Shown here piece after piece: positions 16,655-25,819 of a stretch of DNA of 64,000 bases. The DNA is from Moduliflexus sp964602655 (GTDB lineage: Bacteria > Moduliflexota > Moduliflexia > Moduliflexales > Moduliflexaceae), in the NCBI GenBank assembly GCA_964602655.1, contig CAZRSF010000026.1, forward strand, positions 5,463 to 69,462. The letters are read 5' to 3'. The first letter of the stretch is position 1. Each line of letters opens with the position of its first letter. Under the pieces are notes generated by a model. The model made no database searches. It was given only the letters and a program-made list of their open reading frames with translations, and was not told where the DNA came from. The translations under genes were made by a program, and so were the position numbers.

Positions 16655-19600
16655 ATGAGACACCATACGCATCGCCTATCGCCATCGGCAACCGGCTGGC
16701 GGCGCATCGCGCTGATCGGCATCGTCGTTCTCTGCCTGACAACGGACGTTCAGGCGCAGACGACCGGCGCGCGGATCAGCAAAAGCGTCTTGTTTCTCTC
16801 ATCCGATCAAATTGACTTGCCGGTCAACACTCTGGCGGTACAGTCCATGCAGGACGAATTTCGGCAGGCTGCCGACCTGAACCTGAATATCTATTATGAA
16901 TATCTGGATATCAACCGCTTTAACGACGCCGCGTATCAGCGCGCGCTGTTCGACCTGTATGCGCTCAAGTATCGCAATACACCCGTAGATTTGGTTATCG
17001 TCGGCAATTCGAGCATGTTGGAACTCTGGCTCTCGAAACGCGCGGACATTCTCCCGAACGCGCCGGTGCTCTTTTACGATATGAATACTGCCAAAGCCGC
17101 CACGCTGACGCTGCCCCCGGATGTCAGCGGCGTGACGGCGGATGTGGATTTCGTCAAGTCCGCGCGCTGGTTCTTGCGCGCCAACCCGTCGGTACACGAA
17201 ATGATTCTGGTGCATGGCTTGGGACAGGCCGATCAGGCCTTTCTGCCGTATGTTGACGCGGTTCGGGCGGAATTGTGCGGAACGGTGCAATGCGCCGATT
17301 GGTCATCGCTGCCGGTAACGGAGATGACACGCCGCGCGGCAGCCTTGCCGAATACCGCCGTGATCGTCTATTTTCTGGTCATGGAAGATGCCGCCGGTGT
17401 CAAGTACAAGCCGATTGATGTCGTCCGGCAGCTTGCCGCCGCCTCCTCCGTGCCGGTGCTGACTGGCTATGACCAATTTATCGGCACCGGCACGATTGGC
17501 GGCTATATGTACAGCATCGAAGGGCAAGCCCGCGCCGTGACGCGGATGGGGCTGCGTATTCTGCGCGGCGAACCCGTCAGCGCCATGCCGGTGCAGATCA
17601 ATACGGGGACGCAGTTCGTCTTCGATCACCTCGCCTTACAACGCTGGAACATCCCGTTATCTGCTCTTCCTCCTGAACGCATTGTCAAAAACCGGCGACA
17701 TTCCATTTGGGAGCATAAGCTACAGTTGTTCGGCGCGAGCGCAGGCATCGCCATTTTAATGCTTCTGACAGGCTATTTGGGGATTCTCACGCGCCGATTG
17801 CGCGCCGCCCGCGAGATATTGAACCAGAGCAATGTCAATCTGGAAATTCAGGTGCGCGAGCGCACCGCCGCGCTCAGCCAAACCAATCATCGGCTCGAAG
17901 AAGAAAACGCCGAACGTAAGCGAGCAGAGCGCGCGCTGCGCGAGAGCGAGGAAAAATTCGCGAAAGCCTTTCACTCCAATCAGGTCGCCATGTCGCTTTC
18001 CACCCTTGACGAAGGGCGGTATCTGGACGTCAACGCCGAATTTTTGCGACTGGCCGAGCGAACGTATGATGAAGTCGTCGGACATACGACGCTGGAATTG
18101 GGCATCTGGGCGCATCCCGCGCAGCGCGACGAGATCATGACCAAGATCAAAGAGCAGGGCGCATTACACAATAGTGAACTCGACATTCGGACCAAATCCG
18201 GCAACATTCTCACGCTGCTCTGGTCTGCCGAACAGGTGACGCTTCGAAACACGCCGTGCCTGCTCGTCTCGACGTTTGACATCTCAGAACGCAAGCTGGT
18301 GGAAAAAGCATTGCGGGAGAGCGAAGACCGCTACCGGCGAGTGTCGTCCGTGATTTCGGATATCGCCTACTCGTGCCTCTCGACCGAAACCGACGAGTAC
18401 GCGATTGACTGGATGACTGGCGCAGCGGAAAGAATCACCGGCTATACGGTGGAAGAGATCAAAGCCGAGCGCTGTTGGGGCGCGCTCGTCATTGCGGAGG
18501 ATCGAGCGCTGTTCGATCAACATATCACGAAGCTTGCGCCGGGTTCAAGAAGTTCGTGTGAATTACGCTTGCGTCATAAGGACGGCTCGGTACGGTGGGT
18601 GGCTTCATTAGCGGAATGCGTTGTGTCGGACAGCGCGCCGCGCGCGTCTCAACTGTACGGCGGCTTAGTTGACATCACCGAGCGCAAGCAAGCAGAAGAC
18701 GCGTTGCGTCGCTCTGAGGCATTTCTCGACAACATTCTTGAACATAGCCCGAACTCCATGTGGATTGCTGACGAACAGGGAACGCTGATGCGGATGAATC
18801 AAGCCTGCCGCGATCTATTCCATGTGCGCGATGAGGAAGTTATCGGCAAATATAACATCTTACGCGACAATCTGGCTGAAGAACAAGGATTCATGCCGGT
18901 CGTCAAGCAGGTGTTCGAGCAAGGCGCGCCCGCTCGTTTCGTCATTCAATATGATACGTCGGCGATCAAGGGACTTGAACTTCGACAGGCAAGCACCGCG
19001 ACGCTTGACGTGCATATTTCGCCGATCCTTGACGCGCAAGGTCGTGTCGCCAATGCCGTCATCCAACATGTGGACATCACGGAACGCAAGCGAGTTGAAC
19101 AGATATTACAAGAGAGTGAAGCGAAATACCGGCGGTTAGTGGAAAATCTCCCGGGAGTTGTCTATGTATTTTCGAGCGTCCGCGGCAACGTGTACTGTTC
19201 GACGCATGTGGAAACGATTTTAGGCTATTCCCCGGAATATCTTTACCGACATCCGCGGCTCTGGAATCAATCCATCCACCCCGACGACATGCCCAAAGTG
19301 GTCGCCGCGGTGACACAATTTCAGCAGGGAGAGCATTTCAAGGTAGAATATCGCATCAAAAACGCCGAGGGCGAATGGCGCTGGTTCTACGATCTCTCCA
19401 TCGGGCGGCAAGACCTGCCTGATGAAACGCTTATCGAAGGGCTGGCGTTGGACATTACCGACCGCAAACGCGCCGAAGACGAACTCCGGCTCTTCAAGTC
19501 TATCGTCGAATCATCGGAAGAAGCGATTGCCATCAGCGACGCCGCCGGACGCCTGATCTACATCAACCCCGCGCATGTCAAGCTGTTCGGGCGGTCATTG

Positions 19601-21298
19601 GAACAGGCGCGTCAGGCCAATTATCGCGAGTATTATCCGCCGGAATCTCTTAAGATATTGAACCGCGACGTTGCGCCAGCATTAACCAACGGCAAGAGCT
19701 GGCAGGGCGTGCTGGACGTGTTCGACGCGACCGGTCGGCGTTTTCCGCTGTGGGAACACGCCGATTCCATCCGCGATGCCGACGGCAATATGCTCTACGG
19801 CTTCGGATTCATGCACGATGACACGTTGCGCAAAAACGTCGAAGATACCTTGAAACACGCCAAAGTCATTGCTGAAGAAGCGAATCGCATCAAATCCGCC
19901 TTTCTCGCCACCATGAGCCACGAACTGCGGACGCCGCTGAATAGCATTTTGGGATATACGCAAATGCTCAAACACGATCCGACGATCTCCGCAGAGCAAC
20001 TCAAGGGGCTGAATATCATTGAATACAGCGGCAATTATCTGTTAGACCTGATTAACGACATTCTCGATTTGGCGAAGATCGAAGCGGGAAAATTAGAGGT
20101 GCATCCCGCCCCGATCCATCTGCCGTCGCTGCTTGACGATGCGCGGGGGATGATGGCGATGAAGGCCGAACACAAAGGGCTGCGCTTGCAATTGATCCAG
20201 GACCCGCGCATGCCGAATTACGTTGAGGGAGACGCGCACCGCCTCCGTCAAATTCTGCTGAATCTGTTAGGCAATGCGATCAAATTTACGGATCGCGGCG
20301 ACGTGACGTTGCGCGTCACGACTGATTCACCCCGCCCCCTCACCGAAGACGCTTACAGTTCTGGGGTTTCAGCGGCGCAGCCGCCAGATTCCCCTCCTGG
20401 GAGGGGCAAGGGGTGGGTTGCTGCTGATTGGCAGCATCTCAGCGTCACGAACCCACCCCTACCCCTCCCAGGAGGGGAATGCGTTGCTTCGCAGCAAAAC
20501 ACGTCCCCTTGCCCCGACCTCCCAGCAGGGGAATTGGCGCGTCTCCGTTTCGACATCGAAGACAGCGGCGTCGGGATCGCGGCGGATGATCTGGCAAAAC
20601 TTTTTACGCCATTTCAGCAAGTCGGCGACACCGCGCGTCGAGCGCAAGGCACGGGTTTAGGATTAGCGATCAGCCGTCATCTCGCGACCTTGATGGGCGG
20701 AACGCTGACCGTCACGAGCGCCGTCGGCGTCGGCAGCGTGTTTCGGTTCGAGATCGCGCTGCCAGTCGTCGCCGGTAGTCAGTCGTATCTGCCGAAGCTG
20801 GCGCAGGAGGAGACGCCGCCGCCCGTCGCGCCCGATGCCGCCGAGATGCTGCTGCCGTCGTCCGCCATGCTGAAAACGTTATTCGATCTGGCAGACATCG
20901 GCGATATTCTCGGCTTGCGCGCGAATCTGACGGCGCTCGCGCAATCGGAAGGCGGGCTGACGCCATTTGTCGAACAACTTCAGGAACTCGCGCAGCATTT
21001 TCAACTCGGACAGATTCGGCAGGTACTGTTACGCAGTTTGGAAGAATCCAATCGCCGTTATGCTGACGTCCTTTCAGACACAGAACGCGCGGCGGCCATT
21101 CCGGCGGAATGGCTCGCCAGACTGCGCGCGGCCATCGCCATTACCGATATACAAGCGATTGACAGCACGCTCAACGACATGCGGACGATTGACCCCGTTT
21201 TGGCCGATACGCTCGCGCAGTTGGCATACGATTTCGAGTATGGCAAGATGGCGCGCCTGTTAGATAGCGAACAGTCGCAGGATGCTGTAGAACTATAG
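16655..21298 (+). CDS. Giant membrane histidine kinase with ABC-type binding domain and five PAS domains
   Basis: Kinase of 1547 residues from ATG 16655 (GGAG six bases upstream); the frame stays open back to 16556, but that extension precedes the signal peptide. After a signal peptide (IALIGIVVLCLTTDVQAQ), residues about 40-340 form an ABC substrate-binding-like periplasmic domain (VLFLSSDQIDLPVN, GYDQFIGTGTIGGYMYS). A TM at about 353-380 is followed by PAS domains at roughly 428-545, 552-678, 682-811, 815-935 and 942-1058. HisKA has H1089 in MSHELRTPLNSILGY. HATPase_c is at about 1195-1368 and is interrupted at about 1225-1295 by a Pro/Gly-rich insert encoded by palindromic repeats. The tail (about 1402-1547) is helical (FDLADIGDILGLRANLTALAQ), with no receiver. 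Its kinase core and tail are close paralogues of the gene at 22520-25651. Confidence 0.92.
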   Translation: MRHHTHRLSPSATGWRRIALIGIVVLCLTTDVQAQTTGARISKSVLFLSSDQIDLPVNTLAVQSMQDEFRQAADLNLNIYYEYLDINRFNDAAYQRALFDLYALKYRNTPVDLVIVGNSSMLELWLSKRADILPNAPVLFYDMNTAKAATLTLPPDVSGVTADVDFVKSARWFLRANPSVHEMILVHGLGQADQAFLPYVDAVRAELCGTVQCADWSSLPVTEMTRRAAALPNTAVIVYFLVMEDAAGVKYKPIDVVRQLAAASSVPVLTGYDQFIGTGTIGGYMYSIEGQARAVTRMGLRILRGEPVSAMPVQINTGTQFVFDHLALQRWNIPLSALPPERIVKNRRHSIWEHKLQLFGASAGIAILMLLTGYLGILTRRLRAAREILNQSNVNLEIQVRERTAALSQTNHRLEEENAERKRAERALRESEEKFAKAFHSNQVAMSLSTLDEGRYLDVNAEFLRLAERTYDEVVGHTTLELGIWAHPAQRDEIMTKIKEQGALHNSELDIRTKSGNILTLLWSAEQVTLRNTPCLLVSTFDISERKLVEKALRESEDRYRRVSSVISDIAYSCLSTETDEYAIDWMTGAAERITGYTVEEIKAERCWGALVIAEDRALFDQHITKLAPGSRSSCELRLRHKDGSVRWVASLAECVVSDSAPRASQLYGGLVDITERKQAEDALRRSEAFLDNILEHSPNSMWIADEQGTLMRMNQACRDLFHVRDEEVIGKYNILRDNLAEEQGFMPVVKQVFEQGAPARFVIQYDTSAIKGLELRQASTATLDVHISPILDAQGRVANAVIQHVDITERKRVEQILQESEAKYRRLVENLPGVVYVFSSVRGNVYCSTHVETILGYSPEYLYRHPRLWNQSIHPDDMPKVVAAVTQFQQGEHFKVEYRIKNAEGEWRWFYDLSIGRQDLPDETLIEGLALDITDRKRAEDELRLFKSIVESSEEAIAISDAAGRLIYINPAHVKLFGRSLEQARQANYREYYPPESLKILNRDVAPALTNGKSWQGVLDVFDATGRRFPLWEHADSIRDADGNMLYGFGFMHDDTLRKNVEDTLKHAKVIAEEANRIKSAFLATMSHELRTPLNSILGYTQMLKHDPTISAEQLKGLNIIEYSGNYLLDLINDILDLAKIEAGKLEVHPAPIHLPSLLDDARGMMAMKAEHKGLRLQLIQDPRMPNYVEGDAHRLRQILLNLLGNAIKFTDRGDVTLRVTTDSPRPLTEDAYSSGVSAAQPPDSPPGRGKGWVAADWQHLSVTNPPLPLPGGECVASQQNTSPCPDLPAGELARLRFDIEDSGVGIAADDLAKLFTPFQQVGDTARRAQGTGLGLAISRHLATLMGGTLTVTSAVGVGSVFRFEIALPVVAGSQSYLPKLAQEETPPPVAPDAAEMLLPSSAMLKTLFDLADIGDILGLRANLTALAQSEGGLTPFVEQLQELAQHFQLGQIRQVLLRSLEESNRRYADVLSDTERAAAIPAEWLARLRAAIAITDIQAIDSTLNDMRTIDPVLADTLAQLAYDFEYGKMARLLDSEQSQDAVEL
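20388..20533. repeat. Family A palindromic repeats inside a kinase coding region
   Basis: The IR 20388-20480 (left arm ATTCCCCTCCTGGGAGGGG, right arm its complement) lies in frame within the ATPase domain of the kinase gene. A third, degenerate arm (CCCCTTGCCCCGACCTCCCA) follows at about 20503-20533. The translated product is rich in Pro and Gly (SPPGRGKGW, PLPLPGGE). The intergenic copy is at 1155-1246. Confidence 0.9.
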
Positions 21299-21397
21299 CA
21301 AGCCTCAATCAGATGTACACTCGGTGGGACAGGCATTTTTGTCTGTGCCGCGGTGAAGCGACAACTCATTTAGGACTGCGATATTAAGGAGAAAAAA

Positions 21398-22489
21398 ATG
21401 ATGAAAAAAAGAATGATATTGACGGTAACGGTGGCATTGCTCATCGTCGCGAGCATTCTGGGCTGGTGGCATTTTTCGCAACCGATCCGCATTGGGGTGA
21501 TCTTGCCGTTCGACAAGCTGACGGGCAACGAAGCCAATCTGTTTATACGATACTATCAAGCCAGACATCCCAAGATCGGCCTCAGACCGGTGCAATTCAT
21601 CATCGAAGATCGGCCATCGGAAGAGGCTCCCGTCAAAGCGGCATACCGCGAATTGAACGCGCAGGGCGTCTCCGTCATCATCGGCGGCAATTTCAGCGCA
21701 GAGGGCATCTGGCTGGCCGAGGAGTCTGCCAAAACCGGCATCCCGACGTTCGGCATCACGCCGTCAACCGCCGTGTTAAGCAAGAAAAAGGATGGATTTT
21801 TCCGGCTCTGCCCGACCAATGCGTTGCAGGCCAAAGCGGTAAGCATCTACTTTCAGAGAGAAGGCGTGAAACGCTTAGTCGTGGTGACATCATTAGAGAA
21901 TTCGGTGTACGTTGAGCCATTTTTCGCCGTGCTTGCCGAGAATTTCACCGGCGAGATCGCGCGGGTTCCCTTCGCAGACCATCCCGACACCTATCAGCAG
22001 ATTTCGAATGCGAACCCGGATGGGATTTTCACCATCCTGCCCGCCAAAGATGTCATTCTGACGATCAAAGCCATCCGCGAACAGCGACGGGAGATCCGGT
22101 TCGGATCGTCGTCCTGGGGGTCGGACGAAATCCTCTCCCTGTACTCTGGCCCGCTCCTGGATGGCGTCCTCTTCTTTGCGCTGGACAAAACCATTTATGG
22201 CGCAGACTATCAAGCCGAACTGGACGATTTCGCGAAGACGTACAACATGAAGGTGACCAATGCGGCGCAGTACACGGTCTCGATCTTACATATCCTGTAT
22301 CAGGCCATCAAAGAAGTCGGAGCCTCGCGGGAAGCCCTCAACGCGTATTTCGAAACGCCGAGGACATACGACACCTGTTATGGCCGGACATCTATGGATG
22401 CATACGGCGATGTCTCAGCCCGGCAAATCATTGTGCAGGAAACCACGAACGGCGTCATCCAAAAGAAGGAAACCGTCGAATTGGAATAA
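21398..22489 (+). CDS. Periplasmic ligand-binding protein, branched-chain amino-acid type
   Basis: Secreted or membrane-anchored binding protein of 363 residues. An N-terminal hydrophobic segment (ILTVTVALLIVASILGWWHF, about 6-25) precedes a type I periplasmic binding fold (Peripla_BP_6-like): IRIGVILPFDKLTGNEANLF, VSVIIGGNFSAEGIWLAEESAKTGIPTFGITPSTA, VVVTSLENSVYVEPFFAVLAENF and a C-terminal TSMDAYGD. AAGGAG lies seven bases before ATG. Only 30 bases separate it from the hybrid kinase downstream, and no transporter genes are present, so it probably presents a ligand to that kinase, as in LuxP/LuxQ-type pairs; that role is inferred from gene order. Confidence 0.85.
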   Translation: MMKKRMILTVTVALLIVASILGWWHFSQPIRIGVILPFDKLTGNEANLFIRYYQARHPKIGLRPVQFIIEDRPSEEAPVKAAYRELNAQGVSVIIGGNFSAEGIWLAEESAKTGIPTFGITPSTAVLSKKKDGFFRLCPTNALQAKAVSIYFQREGVKRLVVVTSLENSVYVEPFFAVLAENFTGEIARVPFADHPDTYQQISNANPDGIFTILPAKDVILTIKAIREQRREIRFGSSSWGSDEILSLYSGPLLDGVLFFALDKTIYGADYQAELDDFAKTYNMKVTNAAQYTVSILHILYQAIKEVGASREALNAYFETPRTYDTCYGRTSMDAYGDVSARQIIVQETTNGVIQKKETVELE

Positions 22490-22519
22490 CCGCGCAAACC
22501 CGTCAGTCAAACGAGGCCT

Positions 22520-25500
22520 ATGAACCAGAAAAGTATTCGCTTCTTGCATACGAAAATCGGCTTCGTGCTGAAATGGAACTGGATTATCTTTTTATTGGCG
22601 AATGTCGTCTTCCTGCTCATCTTCGTCGTGATTGATTTCCTGCGTCTGCAAGATTCTTCGGCCTCATGGAACGCCCTGTTTCTGAACCGGTTGCATCAGG
22701 TGGAAAATATGGTGGATACCGGGACGCCAGACCCATCCATGCCGGTCGTACATACCGTGATCATCGCCGCCGACGGGACGATCCGAAAAGCGCCGCATTC
22801 GACGTTGGAAGGGATTATCCTGAATAACAGTTCGTTTTTCGGCAAAATCTACCATCTGCAACCGGGACAGATCGCTGTCGTCTTTTTCCCGGATATGGTT
22901 GACGGAGTCCAGCGTGTGCATTTCGTCAAGCGATATGCCGATGAGTTTGTTGTGAATTCGTATGCGCCGAATGATTTTTTCCCCATCGCGATGGCCGGTA
23001 AAACGAAATTGTTCGTGACCGTCGGAGGGATCATCTGGTTCTCGGACGACCGGAAATTGATCGGCGATATGTACCACTATGCCCCGATCAGCATCAATGC
23101 CAACCGGTTCTATACGTCGTTTGCCGATACGATTCCTGAGATGCCGGAAGCGCGTTTGATCATCACCCAGGATAGCACCGCGGAAATCAAAATTTTGTTA
23201 CTCGCCACAGGGAGCTTATTGCTGCTGTTCGGCAGTGTCAGCCTGCATACCAGGAGAATCCAAAAGGATTTTACGATTCTGCAAAACGAACATGCGGACC
23301 TTATGTCCCTGATCCAAACCCTGTCATCAGTCATTGTCCAGCCCAGCGAAAACGTTTCGACCCGTTTGGAATACTTAGCGCCAGCGCTGAATCAGACCTT
23401 ACAGGATACCGGACACGCCCCGTTGCAGTTCGCCGAACATCAGCAGTATCAGCGTTTAGTCCAGGAATTTATCAGCGATATGCTGTTACTGGTCGAGGTA
23501 GTCAAAAACGAGGAAGCGAAACTGCGGGAAAGCGAAGAAAAATATCGGCGCATTTTCGAAACGATGGGAGACGGGTATCTCCTGGCAGATTGGACGACTG
23601 GAACGATCCAGTCAGTCAACCCCGCCGCCGCCAAATTGTTGCGATATGACTCGCCGGAACACCTTCAGCGCCAAAACATGAGCACGGATATTTACGTTGA
23701 TGCCCATGAACGCGACATGCTGGCGGCGCGGTTGCAAGAACAGCGCGCGCTGAATGGCTATCTGATACGCTTCCGGCGACAAGACCGCACGGAAATGATG
23801 GCAGATGTCAATGTGCATCTGTTATTTGACCGGAATAACGAGCCGATTGGCATTGAAGGCACCTTCCGCGACATCACCGCGCGGATCGAGAATGACAACA
23901 AACTGAAGCAGTACCAGGAGCATCTTGAAGACTTGGTCAAGGAGCGTACCGCCGAACTGACCAGGGCCAAAGAACAGGCGGAAGCCGCCAATCGCGCCAA
24001 AAGCGCGTTTTTAGCCAATATGTCGCACGAACTGCGCACGCCGCTCAATGGCATTTTGGGCTACGCCCAGATTCTCGAACACGATGAATCTCTCCAGCCC
24101 CGATACCTCGAATATGCTTCCATCATCAGACGCAGCGGCCAGCATTTGCTGACCATGATCAACGACATTCTCGATCTCGCGAAAGTCGAGGCCGGGAGGC
24201 TGGAGGCGCATCCCGCCCCGATGTTTCTCTCGTCGCTGCTTGACGATGTGCAGATGATGATGGCAATGAAGGCCAAACACAAAGGACTGCGCTTTCAGGT
24301 GATCCAGGAACCTGGCTTGCCGGACTATGTCGAAGGGGACGCGCACCGCCTCCGCCAAATTCTGCTCAATCTGTTAGGCAATGCCATCAAATTTACGGAT
24401 CGCGGCGGCGTGACGCTGCGCGTAACGACTCAGGGTTCCCCTCTTGAGAGGGGCACGGCTGCGCCGTGTCCGGTACCGACTTCTGTCAGTTCGTTCCAAG
24501 AGAGGAAGACAGCATTCCTGCGCTTCGACATTGAAGACACCGGCGTCGGGATTACGCCGGATGATCTGACAACGCTCTTTACGCCATTTCAACAAGTCGG
24601 CGAGGCAACTCGGCAGGCGCAAGGCACGGGTTTAGGCTTAGCGATCAGCCGCCATCTCGCGGAATTGATGGGCGGGACAGTGACCGTGACAAGCACGGTC
24701 GGCAGCGGCAGCGTTTTTCGGCTCGAAGTCGCGCTGCCAGTCCTTGTCTCCGACGGCGCGCCCCGACCTGCGCGGCGCGTCGTCGTCGGCGTGAACGGCG
24801 CAGCGCCGACGATTCTCGTGGTGGACGATGTCACGGAGAATCGGCAGGTGCTTGCGGATATGCTGATCCCTTACGGCTGTCGCGTCCTTCAGGCGGCTAC
24901 CGGGGAAGACGCCATTCGCCAGGCGCTCGTGGAACCTCCGACCGCAATCATCACCGATTTGCGAATGCCGGGCATGGATGGCGTGGAAGTGATTCGGCGT
25001 CTCCGCCAGACCCCGGAATGTCAGGAGACTATCGTCATCGTCTCCTCGGCCAGCGTGTATGCCGAGGATCGCGAACGGAGTCTGGCCGCCGGAAGTCAGG
25101 CATTCCTGCCGAAACCGGTGCAGATGGAGATGCTGCATGATCAGTTGCGCGCGTTAGGAGTGGCGGACTGGCGCTATCAGGAGGAGACGCCTCCGCCCGC
25201 GACATCGAATGACGCCGAGGCGCTGCCGCCGTTGGCGACCCTCAAGATGTTGTTTGATCTGGCAGACCTCGGCGACATTCTCGCTTTGCGAGAGCATCTG
25301 GCGACCCTCGCGCAATCCGAAGGCGGGCAGACGCCATTTTTCCGCCAGCTTCAGGAACTCGCGCAACATTTTGATCTCGCTCGCATTCGGCAGATACTCG
25401 CGCAACAGGTAGAAAACGCCAGGCGACTCGATATTGATGCCATCCCAGACATAGAACGCGCAGCCGCCATTTCTGAAGCCTTGCGCGATAGACTATGCGC

Positions 25501-25651
25501 GGCCAGCGCCCTGGCCGATATGCAAGAGATTGATCTCGCGATCTGCGAGATTCGGATGATTGACCCCGTTCTGGCCGACACGTTAGCGAAACTGGCATAC
25601 AATTTCGAGTATGACAAAATCGCGCGCCTGCTGCAACGTAACGGAACGTGA
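22520..25651 (+). CDS. Membrane hybrid histidine kinase (periplasmic sensor, PAS, HisKA, HATPase, REC)
   Basis: Kinase of 1043 residues. Two TMs at about 16-42 (WNWIIFLLANVVFLLIFVVI) and 225-245 (IKILLLATGSLLLLFG) bound a periplasmic sensor of about 180 residues that I do not recognise. A PAS domain is at about 345-460 (IFETMGDGYLLADW, ending RDITARIE), HisKA has H503 in NMSHELRTPLNGILGY, and HATPase_c carries a repeat-derived insert at about 639-663. A receiver follows at about 768-890 (ILVVDDVTENR, D813 in ITDLRMPGMDG, Lys in LPKPV), then a helical tail like that of the 16655-21298 kinase. GAGG lies four bases before ATG. It is in a two-gene unit with the binding protein at 21398-22489. Confidence 0.93.
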   Translation: MNQKSIRFLHTKIGFVLKWNWIIFLLANVVFLLIFVVIDFLRLQDSSASWNALFLNRLHQVENMVDTGTPDPSMPVVHTVIIAADGTIRKAPHSTLEGIILNNSSFFGKIYHLQPGQIAVVFFPDMVDGVQRVHFVKRYADEFVVNSYAPNDFFPIAMAGKTKLFVTVGGIIWFSDDRKLIGDMYHYAPISINANRFYTSFADTIPEMPEARLIITQDSTAEIKILLLATGSLLLLFGSVSLHTRRIQKDFTILQNEHADLMSLIQTLSSVIVQPSENVSTRLEYLAPALNQTLQDTGHAPLQFAEHQQYQRLVQEFISDMLLLVEVVKNEEAKLRESEEKYRRIFETMGDGYLLADWTTGTIQSVNPAAAKLLRYDSPEHLQRQNMSTDIYVDAHERDMLAARLQEQRALNGYLIRFRRQDRTEMMADVNVHLLFDRNNEPIGIEGTFRDITARIENDNKLKQYQEHLEDLVKERTAELTRAKEQAEAANRAKSAFLANMSHELRTPLNGILGYAQILEHDESLQPRYLEYASIIRRSGQHLLTMINDILDLAKVEAGRLEAHPAPMFLSSLLDDVQMMMAMKAKHKGLRFQVIQEPGLPDYVEGDAHRLRQILLNLLGNAIKFTDRGGVTLRVTTQGSPLERGTAAPCPVPTSVSSFQERKTAFLRFDIEDTGVGITPDDLTTLFTPFQQVGEATRQAQGTGLGLAISRHLAELMGGTVTVTSTVGSGSVFRLEVALPVLVSDGAPRPARRVVVGVNGAAPTILVVDDVTENRQVLADMLIPYGCRVLQAATGEDAIRQALVEPPTAIITDLRMPGMDGVEVIRRLRQTPECQETIVIVSSASVYAEDRERSLAAGSQAFLPKPVQMEMLHDQLRALGVADWRYQEETPPPATSNDAEALPPLATLKMLFDLADLGDILALREHLATLAQSEGGQTPFFRQLQELAQHFDLARIRQILAQQVENARRLDIDAIPDIERAAAISEALRDRLCAASALADMQEIDLAICEIRMIDPVLADTLAKLAYNFEYDKIARLLQRNGT
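24434..24511. repeat. Degenerate family A repeat inside second kinase gene
   Basis: GTTCCCCTCTTGAGAGGGGC and the weaker right arm GTTCCAAGAGAGGAAGAC flank a short palindrome CACGGCTGCGCCGTG that also follows the intergenic copy at 1155-1246. It lies at the same ATPase-domain loop as the insertion at 20388-20533 (between TLRVTT and LRFDIED). Confidence 0.75.
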
Positions 25652-25782
25652 CATCCGCAGCGGCAGATTCGCCGACCGATAGCAGTCACAGCCTTGTTTT
25701 ATGAGCGCTCCGCCGCTATTTCAAGAAGGATATTGGAACGATATTTATTGGCGAGGGGAAATAGACAAAAAAATAGGCTTGC

Positions 25783-25809
25783 GTAGGGGCGGGAAGACCC
25801 CGCCCTTAC
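25783..25809. repeat. Palindrome GTAGGGGCGGG / CCCCGCCCTTAC between convergent genes
   Basis: Hairpin-forming sequence just downstream of two converging genes (kinase ending 25651, homoserine dehydrogenase ending 25820). It could serve as a bidirectional terminator. A variant of the CAGGGCTGT end (TCACAGCCTTG) lies nearby at about 25687. Confidence 0.65.
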
Positions 25810-25819
25810 CATCAATCTC

